The translations under genes were made by a program, and so were the position numbers. Source: Pseudomonas sp. Root71 (lineage in GTDB: Bacteria > Pseudomonadota > Gammaproteobacteria > Pseudomonadales > Pseudomonadaceae). From it: a DNA stretch of 34,678 bases. The notes under the pieces were generated by a model. The model saw nothing but the letters and a program-made list of their open reading frames with translations. It was not told where the DNA came from and ran no database searches. Positions 16,304-26,168 of the stretch are shown piece by piece (position 1 is the first letter of the stretch; each line of letters opens with the position of its first letter). Where the stretch lies: the NCBI RefSeq assembly GCF_001429045.1, contig NZ_LMHY01000028.1, forward strand, positions 135,926 through 170,603, read 5' to 3'.

Positions 16304-17734
16304 ATGTCGTCACCTATTCGCAAAGCCATCAGTTCAGACGCATTGACCCGCTTGGCTCAAGCCATAGCGGTGGCTGTGTCCGCCACCCTGGCGGGCTGTT
16401 CCAGCCATGCGCCGCAGACCGATGCGGCGCACGCGCAGAACATCGCCGCGCGCGCCAAGCAGAAGCCGATCTGGCTCAGCGAAAAACCCAGCCCGCAAAT
16501 TCCCCAGGACGTCTGGGAGCGCATGCGCCAGGGCTTCCAGCTGCAGGACGGACTGGGCGTCAACCCGCGCATCGAGCAACAGCGCCTGTGGTTCGCCAGC
16601 AATCCATCTTTCCTCGAAAACGCTGGCGAGCGTGGCAGCCTCTACATTCACTACATCGTCGAGCGCCTTGAAGAACGCAACATGCCGCTGGAACTGGCCC
16701 TGCTGCCAGTGATTGAAAGTGCCTACAACCCGATGGCCTATTCCCGGGCCAACGCGGTGGGTCTTTGGCAGTTCATCCCATCCACCGGGCGTTACTTCAA
16801 CCTGCGTCAAACCCGTTTCTATGATGGTCGTCGCGATATCACCGCGTCGACCACCGCAGCGCTGGATTACCTGACCCGCCTGCACGACATGTTCAACGGC
16901 GACTGGATGCTTGCCCTGGCGGCCTACAACGCCGGCGAAGGCACCGTCAGCCGGGCCATCGAGCGCAACGAGCGCCTCGGCCTGCCAACCGACTACTGGA
17001 ACCTGCCGCTGCCCGCCGAAACCCAGGCCTACGTGCCCAAGTTGCTGGCACTGTCGCAGGTGGTGATGGCGCCGGATGCCTATGGCGTGAACCTCAATCC
17101 GATCGCCAACGAACCTTATTTCAAGGTCGTCGAAATCAACCAGCGCATGGACCTATCCAAGGTTGCTGAAGTTGCCAACATCGACGAAGACGAACTGTTC
17201 CAGCTCAACCCGGCCTTCAAGCAACGCACCACCATCGACGGCCCGCAACACCTGCTGGTCCCGACCTCCAAGGCGCAACTGCTGACCAGCAGCCTGCAGA
17301 CCATGCGCCCTGAAGAACTGATCAGCAAGAAATCGCTCAAGCCGGTCTTCGAAGGCGCCGACGCTCCCCAGGTCGCCAGCGTCAAGCGTTCCTACCGGGT
17401 CAAGCGGGGTGACAACCTGGGCTCCATCGCCAAGGCCAACAACGTCGACGTGAAGGACCTGCAACGCTGGAACAAACTGACCGGCAAGAACCTCAAGCCC
17501 GGCCAGACCCTGGTCATGCAGGACACCAGCAAGCGCAACTCCGGGCGCGTCAACACCGTGGTTGCAGCCAATACCAAGAAGCAGCAGACCAAGTACAAGG
17601 TCCAGCAAGGCGACTCGTTGTACATCGTGGCCAAGCGCTTCAACGTTGAGATGCAGCACCTCAAGCGCTGGAACCCGCGTGTCGGCCAGGCGCTCAAGCC
17701 TGGTCAGATGTTGACGGTGGCCAATCCGCATTAA
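16304..17734 (+). CDS. mltD: Membrane-bound lytic murein transglycosylase D
   Basis: This 476-residue lipoprotein cleaves peptidoglycan glycan strands with anhydromuramyl end formation. A signal peptide ends in lipobox LAGC, giving acylated Cys32. The SLT domain has catalytic Glu138 in PVIESAYNP, then GLWQFIPSTG and AAYNAGEG. Two clear C-terminal LysM domains follow (about 364-405 and 431-473, each starting Y-x-V-x-x-GD), preceded by a degenerate LysM-like segment around 273-320. The start MSSPIRK is chosen as the ATG nearest a normal signal peptide; a TTG eight codons upstream is possible. A terminator follows directly. Confidence 0.95.
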   Translation: MSSPIRKAISSDALTRLAQAIAVAVSATLAGCSSHAPQTDAAHAQNIAARAKQKPIWLSEKPSPQIPQDVWERMRQGFQLQDGLGVNPRIEQQRLWFASNPSFLENAGERGSLYIHYIVERLEERNMPLELALLPVIESAYNPMAYSRANAVGLWQFIPSTGRYFNLRQTRFYDGRRDITASTTAALDYLTRLHDMFNGDWMLALAAYNAGEGTVSRAIERNERLGLPTDYWNLPLPAETQAYVPKLLALSQVVMAPDAYGVNLNPIANEPYFKVVEINQRMDLSKVAEVANIDEDELFQLNPAFKQRTTIDGPQHLLVPTSKAQLLTSSLQTMRPEELISKKSLKPVFEGADAPQVASVKRSYRVKRGDNLGSIAKANNVDVKDLQRWNKLTGKNLKPGQTLVMQDTSKRNSGRVNTVVAANTKKQQTKYKVQQGDSLYIVAKRFNVEMQHLKRWNPRVGQALKPGQMLTVANPH

Positions 17735-17740
17735 AAAAAC

Positions 17741-17765
17741 AGCCCCTCAATCCAGGGGCTTTTTC
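17741..17765 (+). terminator. Rho-independent terminator of mltD
   Basis: AGCCCCT / AGGGGCT forms a perfect 7-bp stem around a 6-base loop, followed by five T. It begins six bases after the mltD stop and separates mltD from the peptide transporter operon. The 150 bases between it and 17915 must hold the operon promoter; I see no confident box. Confidence 0.93.
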
Positions 17766-17914
17766 ATACCTTCACAGTTTTGTGGGCAGCACAAAAACCT
17801 GTGGGGATTGTTGCTTGGCCAATACTGCGCATTAAGCCCCTGTCTTTTTCCTGTCCATACAAGCTGTTACTGTACGGTCCACAAAGCCCAAGCCGCCTGG
17901 ATCGGATCCCCTAT

Positions 17915-19744
17915 TTGAAGCGTCCCCTCCTCTTCCTGATCAGCCTGGCCTTGAGCTCCACCGCAAGCGCGACGATCAGCGAAAGCCATGGTTATGCGCA
18001 GTTCGGCACGCTCAAGTACCCGGCCCGATTTACCCACTTCGACTGGGTCAACCCGCAAGCGCCCAAGGGCGGTACGTTGCGGGTCATGGCGTTCGGCACC
18101 TTCGATACACTCAACCCCTACACCTTCAAGGGCACCAGCCCGGTCACCACACCGAGTTTCCTGCAATACGGCATCAACGAACTCAACGAGCCGCTGATGG
18201 TCGGCACCGGGCAATACGCGCCGTCGGGCGACGAGCCCGCGTCCAGCTATGGCCTGATCGCCCAGTCGGTGGAGTACAACGAGAACCGCAGTTGGGTGGT
18301 GTTCAACCTGCGTCCCGAAGCACGCTTCCATGATGGCACGCCGATCACCGCCTACGACGTCGCGTTCTCCTATCGCGTGCTGCTCAAGGAGGGCCATCCG
18401 CTGTACCGCACCAGCCTTCAGGAAGTGTCGCGGGTCGACATCCTCAACCCCCGGCGCATCCGTTTCGTGTTCAAGCGTGCCGGCAATCCGCTGCTGATCC
18501 TGCGCCTGGGTGAAATGCCGGTGCTGGCGCAGCATTACTGGAAAGGCCGCGATTTCAAGGCCACCACCTTCGAGCCGCCGCTGGGCAGCGGGCCGTATCG
18601 CATCACCTCGGTCACGCCAGGGCGGCAGATCGCCTTTGAACGGGTGAAGGATTACTGGGGCAAGGACCTGCCGGTCAATCGCGGCAAGTACAACTTCGAC
18701 CGCATGGAGGTCGAGTTCTACCGCGACAGCGACGTCGCGTTCGAGGCATTCAAGGCCGGTGAATTCGATATCTATATCGAGCATCAGGCGAAGAACTGGG
18801 GCAGCGGCTACAACTTCCCCGCCATACGCCGCGGCGAGGTGATCAAGGCACAGATTCCCCATCAGATCCCGACCCAGACCCAAGGCTTGTTCATGAACAG
18901 TCGCCGTCCGGCTTTCTCGGACGCCAAGGTCCGCGAAGCCCTGGGGCTGATGTTCAACTTTGAGTGGACCAACCGCACGCTGTTCGGCGGCGCCTACCAA
19001 CGCGCCATGAGCTACTACCCCAATAGCGAGTTCTCGGCCAGCGGTTTGCCGGTCGGGCATGAATGGCTGTTACTCAAGCCCTATCGCGAGCAACTGCCGG
19101 CCAGGCTCTTTACCGAACCGTTCAGCCTGCCGCAGACCGACGGCCGCAGCATCCCCCGGGAGACCTTGCGCAAGGCCCTCGGTTTGCTCGCCGAAGCCGG
19201 CTGGAAGCTCAATGGCCAGCATCTGCAAAACGCCGCAGGACAGCCGTTGCGACTGGAGCTGCTGCTGGTCAACCCGAACCTGGAACGCATCCTCCAGCCT
19301 TACGTCGAGACCCTGGCCAGTATCGGTATCGATGCGCGGCTGCGCACAGTCGACCGTGCGCAATACAAGCAGCGCCTCGACCAGTTCGATTTCGACATGA
19401 TTCTGATGACCCTCAACCAGACGCTCAGCCCCGGCCTGGAACAATGGCAGTACTTTCACTCCAGCCAGGCCGGGGTCAAGGGCAGCAAGAACTTCGCCGG
19501 CATATCCAACCCGGTGGTCGACCACTTGCTCGAGCAGTTGCTGGCCGCCCGGACCCGCGATGAGCAAGTCGCCGCCGGCAAGGCCCTCGACCGCGTGCTG
19601 CTGTGGCAGCACTACATCGTTCCCAACTGGTACCTCAATTATCACCGTCTGGCGTACCGCAATCGGCTCGCCTTCGTCACCACGCCGCCCTACACCCTGG
19701 GTCTGAACGCGTGGTGGCTGAAATCTTCGGAGAAAGATCAATGA
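17915..19744 (+). CDS. Extracellular solute-binding protein, YejA-like (copy 1)
   Basis: This 609-residue periplasmic binding protein of the peptide/nickel family 5 type begins with a Sec signal peptide (LKRPLLFLISLALSSTASA). The start is a TTG, chosen because it gives a normal signal peptide; an upstream in-frame TTG at 17780 would place non-signal sequence in front. Family motifs include ARFHDGTPITAYDVAFSY and LGSGPYRI. It is related to the next protein over its full length, sharing WGKDLPVNRG. It would deliver peptides or peptide-like ligands to YejBEF. It is the first gene of the operon; its TGA overlaps the next ATG. Confidence 0.93.
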   Translation: MKRPLLFLISLALSSTASATISESHGYAQFGTLKYPARFTHFDWVNPQAPKGGTLRVMAFGTFDTLNPYTFKGTSPVTTPSFLQYGINELNEPLMVGTGQYAPSGDEPASSYGLIAQSVEYNENRSWVVFNLRPEARFHDGTPITAYDVAFSYRVLLKEGHPLYRTSLQEVSRVDILNPRRIRFVFKRAGNPLLILRLGEMPVLAQHYWKGRDFKATTFEPPLGSGPYRITSVTPGRQIAFERVKDYWGKDLPVNRGKYNFDRMEVEFYRDSDVAFEAFKAGEFDIYIEHQAKNWGSGYNFPAIRRGEVIKAQIPHQIPTQTQGLFMNSRRPAFSDAKVREALGLMFNFEWTNRTLFGGAYQRAMSYYPNSEFSASGLPVGHEWLLLKPYREQLPARLFTEPFSLPQTDGRSIPRETLRKALGLLAEAGWKLNGQHLQNAAGQPLRLELLLVNPNLERILQPYVETLASIGIDARLRTVDRAQYKQRLDQFDFDMILMTLNQTLSPGLEQWQYFHSSQAGVKGSKNFAGISNPVVDHLLEQLLAARTRDEQVAAGKALDRVLLWQHYIVPNWYLNYHRLAYRNRLAFVTTPPYTLGLNAWWLKSSEKDQ

Positions 19745-21582
19745 GACCCATCCGTGCCCTGCTCCTGCAGGCCAGCGGCCTGCTGTTCGCCGGGCTGGCC
19801 TGCGCAGCCCCGCAACATGCCGTGACCCTGTACAACGAGCCGCCGAAATACCCGGCCGATTTCAAACACTTCGACTACGTGAATCCGGACGCGCCCAAGG
19901 GCGGGATTTTCCGTCAAGCCGGTTTCGGTGGCTTCGACAGTCTCAACCCTTTCATCAGCAAAGGCGTGCCCGCGGACGATATCGGCAACATCTACGACAC
20001 CCTGGCCAAACAAGGCCTGGACGAGCCGTTTACCGAGTACGGCTTGATCGCCCGCCTGATCGAGAAAGCTCCGGACAACGCCTGGGTGCGCTTCTACCTG
20101 CGCCCGGAGGCACGCTTCCATGACGGCCATCCGATTCGCGCCGAAGACGTGGTGTTCAGCTTCCAGATGCTGACCAAGGACGGCGCGCCGATGTACCGCG
20201 GCTACTACAACGACGTGGCCGAAGTGGTCGCCGAAGACCCGCTGACCGTACTGTTCAAGTTCAAGCACACCAACAACCGCGAGCTGCCGCTGATCCTCGG
20301 CCAGTTGCCGGTGCTGCCCAAGCACTGGTGGGCCGACCGCGACTTCAACAAGGGCAATCTGGAAATTCCGCTGGGCAGCGGCCCGTACAAGGTCAGCGAA
20401 GTGAAGGCCGGACGCTCGGTGCGTTACGAACGGGTCAAGGACTACTGGGGCAAGGACCTGCCGGTCAATCGGGGCTTCTACAACTTCGACGTGATGACCA
20501 CCGATTACTACCGCGACAACACCGTGGCCCTGGAAGCACTCAAGGCCGGACAGTTCGACTACTGGCTGGAAATGACCGCGAAGAACTGGGCCAATGCCTA
20601 CAACGTTGCGGCGGTCACTGAAGGACGACTGGTCAAGGAACAGATTCCCAACGGCAATCCCACCGGCATGCAAGGCTTCGTGTTCAACATGCGCCGCCCG
20701 GTGTTCCAGGATGTGCGTGTGCGCCAGGCCCTGTCACTGTTGCTGGATTTCGAATGGACCAACAAGCAACTGTTCAACGGTGCCTACGCGCGCACCCGCA
20801 GTTACTTCGAGAACTCGGAAATGGCCGCCACCGGACTGCCTGACGCCGATCAACTGGCGATCCTCGAACCGTTGCGCGCCAAGCTGGCGCCGCAAGTGTT
20901 CAACGAAGCGTTCCAGAACCCGACCACCGACGGCAGCGGCATGATCCGCGCCCAGCAACGGCAAGCCTATCAACTGTTGCAGGAGGCCGGCTGGCGCATC
21001 GTCGATGACAAGATGGTCGACGCCACCGGCAAGCCCGTGGTCATCGAGTTCCTGTTGGCCCAGACCGAATTCGAACGGGTGCTGCTGCCGTTCAAGCGCA
21101 ACCTGAGCGACCTGGGCATCGACCTGGTGATTCGCCGGGTCGACGTCTCGCAGTACATCAACCGTGTGCGCTCCCGGGACTTCGACATGATCGTCGGCAG
21201 CTTCCCGCAGTCCAACTCGCCGGGTAACGAACAGCGGGAATTCTGGATGTCGGACGCCGCCGACAAGCCCGGCAGCCGCAACTCCATGGGCCTGAAAGAT
21301 CCGGTGGTCGATCAACTGGTCGAGCAACTGATCAACGCCGATTCGCGCAACAGCCTGGTGGCCCACGCCCGTGCGCTGGACCGGGTGCTGCAATGGGGCT
21401 ATTACGTAATACCCAACTGGCACATCAAGACCTGGCGCGTGGCGTACTGGAACCACATCGGCCATCCCAAGGTCTCGCCCAAGTACGACATCGGCACGGC
21501 CACCTGGTGGGTCAAGCCCGATATCAAGCCGGCAATAGAAGTCGAAACCACACTGCAGGCCGATCCTGCGGGCACGGAGTAA
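19741..21582 (+). CDS. Extracellular solute-binding protein, YejA-like (copy 2)
   Basis: This 613-residue family 5 binding protein has a signal peptide ending in AGLACA. Motifs ARFHDGHPIRAEDVVFSF and LGSGPYKV parallel the preceding protein, so the pair arose by tandem duplication, though they now differ clearly (for example EIP versus EPP near the ligand region). The ATG overlaps the stop of copy 1 (ATGA) and has GGAG upstream. In E. coli a single YejA serves YejBEF, which takes up microcin C and peptides. Two receptors here suggest a wider ligand range. Confidence 0.94.
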   Translation: MRPIRALLLQASGLLFAGLACAAPQHAVTLYNEPPKYPADFKHFDYVNPDAPKGGIFRQAGFGGFDSLNPFISKGVPADDIGNIYDTLAKQGLDEPFTEYGLIARLIEKAPDNAWVRFYLRPEARFHDGHPIRAEDVVFSFQMLTKDGAPMYRGYYNDVAEVVAEDPLTVLFKFKHTNNRELPLILGQLPVLPKHWWADRDFNKGNLEIPLGSGPYKVSEVKAGRSVRYERVKDYWGKDLPVNRGFYNFDVMTTDYYRDNTVALEALKAGQFDYWLEMTAKNWANAYNVAAVTEGRLVKEQIPNGNPTGMQGFVFNMRRPVFQDVRVRQALSLLLDFEWTNKQLFNGAYARTRSYFENSEMAATGLPDADQLAILEPLRAKLAPQVFNEAFQNPTTDGSGMIRAQQRQAYQLLQEAGWRIVDDKMVDATGKPVVIEFLLAQTEFERVLLPFKRNLSDLGIDLVIRRVDVSQYINRVRSRDFDMIVGSFPQSNSPGNEQREFWMSDAADKPGSRNSMGLKDPVVDQLVEQLINADSRNSLVAHARALDRVLQWGYYVIPNWHIKTWRVAYWNHIGHPKVSPKYDIGTATWWVKPDIKPAIEVETTLQADPAGTE

Positions 21583-21586
21583 TCAG

Positions 21587-22660
21587 ATGCTGGCGTACAT
21601 TTTTCGGCGACTGTTGCTGATCATTCCGACCCTGTTCGGCATTTTGCTGATCAACTTCGTGATCATTCAGGCCGCCCCGGGCGGGCCGGTGGAGCAGATG
21701 ATCGCCAAGCTCGAAGGCTTCGAAGGCGCCACCAGCCGCATCGCCGGCGGGGGTGCCGAAGTCTCGGTGGCAGGCTCGGCCTATCGCGGCGCCCAAGGCC
21801 TGGACCCGGCGCTGATCAAGGAAATCGAGCACATGTACGGCTTCGACAAATCGGCGCCGGAACGCTTGTGGATCATGGTCAAGAACTATGCGTCCCTGGA
21901 TTTCGGCGACAGCTTCTTCCGCGACGCCAAGGTCATCGACCTGATCAAGGAAAAGATGCCGGTGTCGATCTCTCTCGGGCTGTGGAGCACGCTGATCATG
22001 TACCTGGTGTCGATCCCGCTGGGGATCGCCAAGGCCACGCGACACGGCAGCCACTTCGACGTCTGGACCAGTTCGGCGATCATCGTCGGCTACGCGATCC
22101 CGGCGTTCCTGTTCGCCATCCTTTTGATCGTGGTATTCGCCGGTGGCAGTTATCTGGACTGGTTCCCCTTGCGCGGGCTGACCTCGAACAACTTCGATGA
22201 ACTGAGCATGGGCGGCAAGATCCTCGATTACTTCTGGCACCTGGCGCTGCCGGTGACCGCGCTGGTGATCGGCAACTTCGCGACCATGACCCTGCTGACC
22301 AAGAACAGCTTCCTCGACGAAATCAACAAGCAGTACGTGATTACCGCCCGGGCCAAAGGCCTGACCAACCACCGCGTGCTGTACGGCCACGTGTTCCGCA
22401 ATGCCATGCTGCTGGTGATCGCCGGATTTCCCTCGGCCTTCATCGGCATATTTTTCACCGGCTCGTTGCTGGTGGAGGTGATCTTCTCCCTCGACGGCCT
22501 CGGCCTGATGAGTTTCGAGGCAGCGATCAACCGCGATTACCCGGTGGTGTTCGGCACGCTGTTCATCTTCACCCTGCTCGGGCTGGTGGTAAAACTGATC
22601 GGCGACCTCACCTACACCTTTGTCGATCCGCGCATCGACTTCGAAAGCCGGGAGCATTGA
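21587..22660 (+). CDS. yejB: Peptide ABC transporter permease YejB
   Basis: This 357-residue inner-membrane permease has an N-terminal transmembrane helix (YIFRRLLLIIPTLFGILLIN), a periplasmic loop of about 100 residues, and a five-helix BPD_transp_1 core. The EAA loop for ATPase contact is visible around residues 245-275 (YVITARAKGLTNHRVLYGHV). The long loop after helix 1 is typical of YejB as against DppB. The gene starts four bases after the receptor stop and ends one base before yejE, in an operon. Confidence 0.95.
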   Translation: MLAYIFRRLLLIIPTLFGILLINFVIIQAAPGGPVEQMIAKLEGFEGATSRIAGGGAEVSVAGSAYRGAQGLDPALIKEIEHMYGFDKSAPERLWIMVKNYASLDFGDSFFRDAKVIDLIKEKMPVSISLGLWSTLIMYLVSIPLGIAKATRHGSHFDVWTSSAIIVGYAIPAFLFAILLIVVFAGGSYLDWFPLRGLTSNNFDELSMGGKILDYFWHLALPVTALVIGNFATMTLLTKNSFLDEINKQYVITARAKGLTNHRVLYGHVFRNAMLLVIAGFPSAFIGIFFTGSLLVEVIFSLDGLGLMSFEAAINRDYPVVFGTLFIFTLLGLVVKLIGDLTYTFVDPRIDFESREH

Positions 22661-22661
22661 G

Positions 22662-23681
22662 ATGAACCTGTCCCCTCTCAATCGCCGACGCTTCGAACTG
22701 TTCAAGGCCAACAAGCGTGGCTGGTGGTCGCTGTGGCTGTTCCTGGTCCTGTTCGGCGCCAGCCTGGGCGCCGAGTTGATCGCCAACGACAAGCCGCTGG
22801 TGGTGCACTACGACAACAACTGGTACTTCCCGGCGCTCAAGCGCTACCCGGAAACCACCTTCGGCGGCGAATTTCCGCTGGAGGCCAATTACAAGAGCCC
22901 GTACATCCGCGAACTGCTCAAGGCCAAGGACGCCTGGGTGCTGTGGGCGCCGATCCCCTACAGCTACCAGAGCATCAACTACGACCTGAAAGTCCCGGCC
23001 CCGGCCCCGCCCTCGGCGGACAATCTGCTGGGCACCGACGATCAGGGCCGCGACGTGTTGGCCCGGGTGATCTACGGCTTCCGCATTTCGGTGCTGTTCG
23101 CCCTGACCCTGACCGTGTTCAGCTCGATCATCGGCGTGATCGCCGGCGCCTTGCAGGGCTTCTACGGGGGCTGGGTGGACCTGGCCGGACAGCGCTTCCT
23201 GGAGATCTGGTCCGGACTACCGGTGCTGTACCTGCTGATCATCCTTGCCAGTTTCGTGCAGCCCAACTTCTGGTGGTTGCTGGGGATCATGCTGCTGTTC
23301 TCGTGGATGAGCCTGGTGGACGTGGTGCGCGCCGAGTTCCTGCGCGGGCGCAACCTGGAATACGTGCGCGCCGCCCGCGCCCTGGGCATGCAAAACGGCG
23401 CGATCATGTTCCGCCACATTTTGCCCAACGCGATGGTCTCGACCATGACCTTCATGCCGTTCATCCTCACCGGCGCCATCGGTACACTGACCGCCCTGGA
23501 CTTCCTTGGCTTCGGTTTGCCGGCGGGCAGCCCGTCTTTGGGTGAACTGGTGGCCCAGGGCAAATCCAACCTGCAGGCGCCGTGGCTGGGTATCAGCGCC
23601 TTTGCTGTGCTGGCCTTGATGTTGAGTCTGCTGGTGTTCATCGGCGAGTCCGCTCGCGATGCCTTCGACCCGAGGAAGTGA
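22662..23681 (+). CDS. yejE: Peptide ABC transporter permease YejE
   Basis: This 339-residue permease pairs with YejB. An N-terminal helix (WWSLWLFLVLFGASLGAELI) and an extended periplasmic region (about 45-130) precede the permease core. The EAA loop reads EYVRAARALGMQNGAIMFRHILPNA (about 231-255, divided here in words only). The start MNLSPLNRRR has GGGAG upstream and lies one base after the yejB stop. It ends one base before yejF. Confidence 0.95.
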   Translation: MNLSPLNRRRFELFKANKRGWWSLWLFLVLFGASLGAELIANDKPLVVHYDNNWYFPALKRYPETTFGGEFPLEANYKSPYIRELLKAKDAWVLWAPIPYSYQSINYDLKVPAPAPPSADNLLGTDDQGRDVLARVIYGFRISVLFALTLTVFSSIIGVIAGALQGFYGGWVDLAGQRFLEIWSGLPVLYLLIILASFVQPNFWWLLGIMLLFSWMSLVDVVRAEFLRGRNLEYVRAARALGMQNGAIMFRHILPNAMVSTMTFMPFILTGAIGTLTALDFLGFGLPAGSPSLGELVAQGKSNLQAPWLGISAFAVLALMLSLLVFIGESARDAFDPRK

Positions 23682-23682
23682 A

Positions 23683-25293
23683 ATGAATCAGGACAATCTG
23701 ATCGAAGTGCGCGACCTGTCCGTCGAATTCGTCGTCGGCAATCGCTGCCAACGGGCGGTCGAAGGCGTCAGCTTCGACATCAAGCGCGGCGAAACCCTGG
23801 CCCTGGTCGGCGAGAGCGGTTCCGGCAAGTCGGTCACCGCACACTCGATCCTGCGCCTGCTGCCCTACCCGCTCGCCCGGCATCCGTCCGGCACCATCGA
23901 ATATTCCGGGCAGAACCTGCTGGACCTGAAAGAAAAAACCATCCGCCACATTCGCGGCAACCGGATTGCGATGATCTTCCAGGAGCCGATGACCTCGCTC
24001 AACCCGCTGCACTCGATCGAGAAGCAGATCAACGAGGTGCTGGGCATCCACAAGGGCCTGACCGGCAAGGTCGCGACCAAGCGCACCCTGGAACTGCTGG
24101 AGATGGTCGGCATCCCCGAGCCGCACAAGCGCCTCAAGGCCCTGCCCCACGAATTGTCCGGCGGCCAGCGCCAACGGGTGATGATCGCCATGGCCCTGGC
24201 CAACGAGCCGGAACTGCTGATTGCCGACGAGCCGACCACCGCGCTGGACGTGACCGTCCAGCTGAAAATCCTCGAATTGCTCAAGCAATTGCAGGCCCGT
24301 TTGGGCATGGCGCTGCTACTGATCAGCCATGATTTGAACCTTGTGCGAAGAATTGCGCATCGCGTATGTGTCATGCAGCAAGGTTGCATCGTCGAACAGG
24401 CATCGTGCGAAGAACTGTTCCGCGCGCCGCAGCATCCGTACACTCGGGAACTGCTGGCAGCGGAGCCCGACGGCAAGCCTGCAAGCAACGTGATCGGCCC
24501 GCCCTTGCTGGCGGTCGAAGACCTGAAAGTCTGGTTTCCGATCAAGAAAGGCCTGTTCAAGCGCACGGTGGATTACGTCAAGGCGGTCGACGGCATCAAT
24601 TTCAGCCTGCCCCAGGGCCAGACCCTGGGGATCGTGGGAGAAAGCGGTTCCGGCAAATCGACCCTGGGCCTGGCGATTTTGCGGTTGATCGCCAGCAAAG
24701 GCGCCATCCGCTTTGAAGGCCAGCCGCTAGACTGCCTGACGCAGCAACAGGTACGGCCGCTGCGGCGGGAGATGCAAGTGGTGTTTCAGGACCCGTTCGG
24801 CAGCCTGAGCCCGCGGATGTGCGTGAGCCAGATCGTTGGCGAGGGCCTGCGGATCCACAAGATGGGCACCGAGGCGCAACAGGAACAAGCGATTATTGCG
24901 GCACTCAAGGAGGTAGGTCTGGATCCGGAAACCCGGCACCGCTACCCCCACGAATTTTCCGGCGGGCAACGGCAGAGAATCGCCATTGCCCGGGCATTGG
25001 TGTTAAAACCGGCGTTGATTTTGCTGGACGAGCCGACTTCGGCCCTCGACCGCACGGTACAACGCCAGGTAGTGGAGCTTTTGCGTTCACTGCAAAGCAA
25101 GTACAACCTGACGTATCTGTTTATCAGCCATGACCTGGCTGTGGTGAAAGCGCTGAGCCACCAGTTGATGGTGGTCAAGCATGGCCAAGTGGTCGAACAG
25201 GGAGACGCGCAAAGCATTTTTGCCGCCCCCCAACATCCGTATACACAGCAGTTGCTGGAAGCCGCTTTTTTGGCTCCGGCCACTGCGCAATAA
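23683..25293 (+). CDS. yejF: Peptide ABC transporter ATPase YejF (fused dimer)
   Basis: This 536-residue protein has two complete ABC domains. The first has Walker A GESGSGKS near 47, signature LSGGQRQR near 160 and Walker B LLIADEP near 181. The second has Walker A GESGSGKS near 322, signature FSGGQRQR near 430 and Walker B LILLDEP near 450. Each is followed by an OppD/F-type C-terminal tail (PQHPYT-R/Q). One polypeptide thus powers both sides of YejBE. The start is preceded by GAGGAAG. It is the last importer gene; fabI follows after 19 bases. Confidence 0.96.
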   Translation: MNQDNLIEVRDLSVEFVVGNRCQRAVEGVSFDIKRGETLALVGESGSGKSVTAHSILRLLPYPLARHPSGTIEYSGQNLLDLKEKTIRHIRGNRIAMIFQEPMTSLNPLHSIEKQINEVLGIHKGLTGKVATKRTLELLEMVGIPEPHKRLKALPHELSGGQRQRVMIAMALANEPELLIADEPTTALDVTVQLKILELLKQLQARLGMALLLISHDLNLVRRIAHRVCVMQQGCIVEQASCEELFRAPQHPYTRELLAAEPDGKPASNVIGPPLLAVEDLKVWFPIKKGLFKRTVDYVKAVDGINFSLPQGQTLGIVGESGSGKSTLGLAILRLIASKGAIRFEGQPLDCLTQQQVRPLRREMQVVFQDPFGSLSPRMCVSQIVGEGLRIHKMGTEAQQEQAIIAALKEVGLDPETRHRYPHEFSGGQRQRIAIARALVLKPALILLDEPTSALDRTVQRQVVELLRSLQSKYNLTYLFISHDLAVVKALSHQLMVVKHGQVVEQGDAQSIFAAPQHPYTQQLLEAAFLAPATAQ

Positions 25294-25312
25294 CCTGAAA
25301 GAGGAGCAACAC

Positions 25313-26107
25313 ATGGGTTTTCTCGCCGGTAAGCGCGTACTGATCGTCGGTGTCGCCAGCAAGCTGTCCATCGCATCCGGCATCGCTGCCGCCATGCATC
25401 GCGAGGGCGCTGAGCTTGCCTTCACTTATCAGAACGACAAACTCAAGGGTCGTGTCGAAGAGTTCGCACAAGGCTGGGGTTCGAACCCTGAGCTGTGCTT
25501 CCCGTGCGACGTGGCCAGCGATGAAGAAATCGCCAAGGTCTTCGAAGCACTGAGCAAGAAGTGGGACGGCCTGGACTGCATCGTGCACTCCGTCGGCTTC
25601 GCCCCGGGCGACCAACTGGACGGCGACTTCACCGAAGCCACCACCCGCGAAGGTTTCCGCATCGCTCACGACATCAGCGCCTACAGCTTCGTGGCCCTGG
25701 CCAAGGCCGGCCGCGAAATGATGAAAGGCCGCAACGGCAGCCTGCTGACCCTGTCGTACCTGGGCGCCGAGCGCACCATGCCGAACTACAACGTCATGGG
25801 CATGGCCAAGGCTTCCCTGGAAGCTGGCGTACGCTACCTGGCCGGCTCCCTGGGCCCGGACGGTACTCGCGTCAACTGCGTATCGGCAGGTCCGATCCGC
25901 ACCCTCGCCGCTTCCGGCATCAAGAACTTCCGCAAGATGCTGGCCGCCAACGAAGCGCAAACCCCACTGCGCCGCAACGTCACCATCGAAGAAGTCGGCA
26001 ACGCCGGCGCCTTCCTGTGCTCGGACCTGGCGTCCGGCATCAGCGGTGAAATCATGTACGTGGACGGTGGTTTCAACACCACGGCCATGGGCAGCATCGA
26101 AGAGTAA
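25313..26107 (+). CDS. fabI: Enoyl-ACP reductase (NADH)
   Basis: This 264-residue short-chain dehydrogenase performs the last reduction in fatty-acid chain elongation. The FabI-type cofactor motif GVASKLSIASGIA (13-25), SVGFAP (93-98), and the catalytic pair Tyr159 and Lys166 with six residues between are present, which separates it from FabV and classical SDRs. It is a likely target of triclosan-type inhibitors. A strong AGAGGAG ribosome site precedes the ATG. It may be read through from yejF or have its own promoter in the yejF end. A strong terminator follows. Confidence 0.97.
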   Translation: MGFLAGKRVLIVGVASKLSIASGIAAAMHREGAELAFTYQNDKLKGRVEEFAQGWGSNPELCFPCDVASDEEIAKVFEALSKKWDGLDCIVHSVGFAPGDQLDGDFTEATTREGFRIAHDISAYSFVALAKAGREMMKGRNGSLLTLSYLGAERTMPNYNVMGMAKASLEAGVRYLAGSLGPDGTRVNCVSAGPIRTLAASGIKNFRKMLAANEAQTPLRRNVTIEEVGNAGAFLCSDLASGISGEIMYVDGGFNTTAMGSIEE

Positions 26108-26118
26108 TCTTCGGTCAG

Positions 26119-26158
26119 CCCATAAAAAACCCGCCTGTTTTGGCGGGTTTTTTATGGG
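26119..26158. terminator. Bidirectional Rho-independent terminator after fabI
   Basis: An almost perfect hairpin (ATAAAAAACCCGCC / GGCGGGTTTTTTAT with a short loop) lies 12 bases after the fabI stop. The GC core flanked by A and T runs allows termination on both strands, so it also shields fabI from the reverse-oriented lysR remnant. Confidence 0.95.
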
Positions 26159-26168
26159 CACCACAATC

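Noticed and set aside
17867..19060. A long antisense frame opposite the first YejA-like gene
   Set aside because: The plus-strand receptor is complete and in an operon; the antisense frame has no motif.
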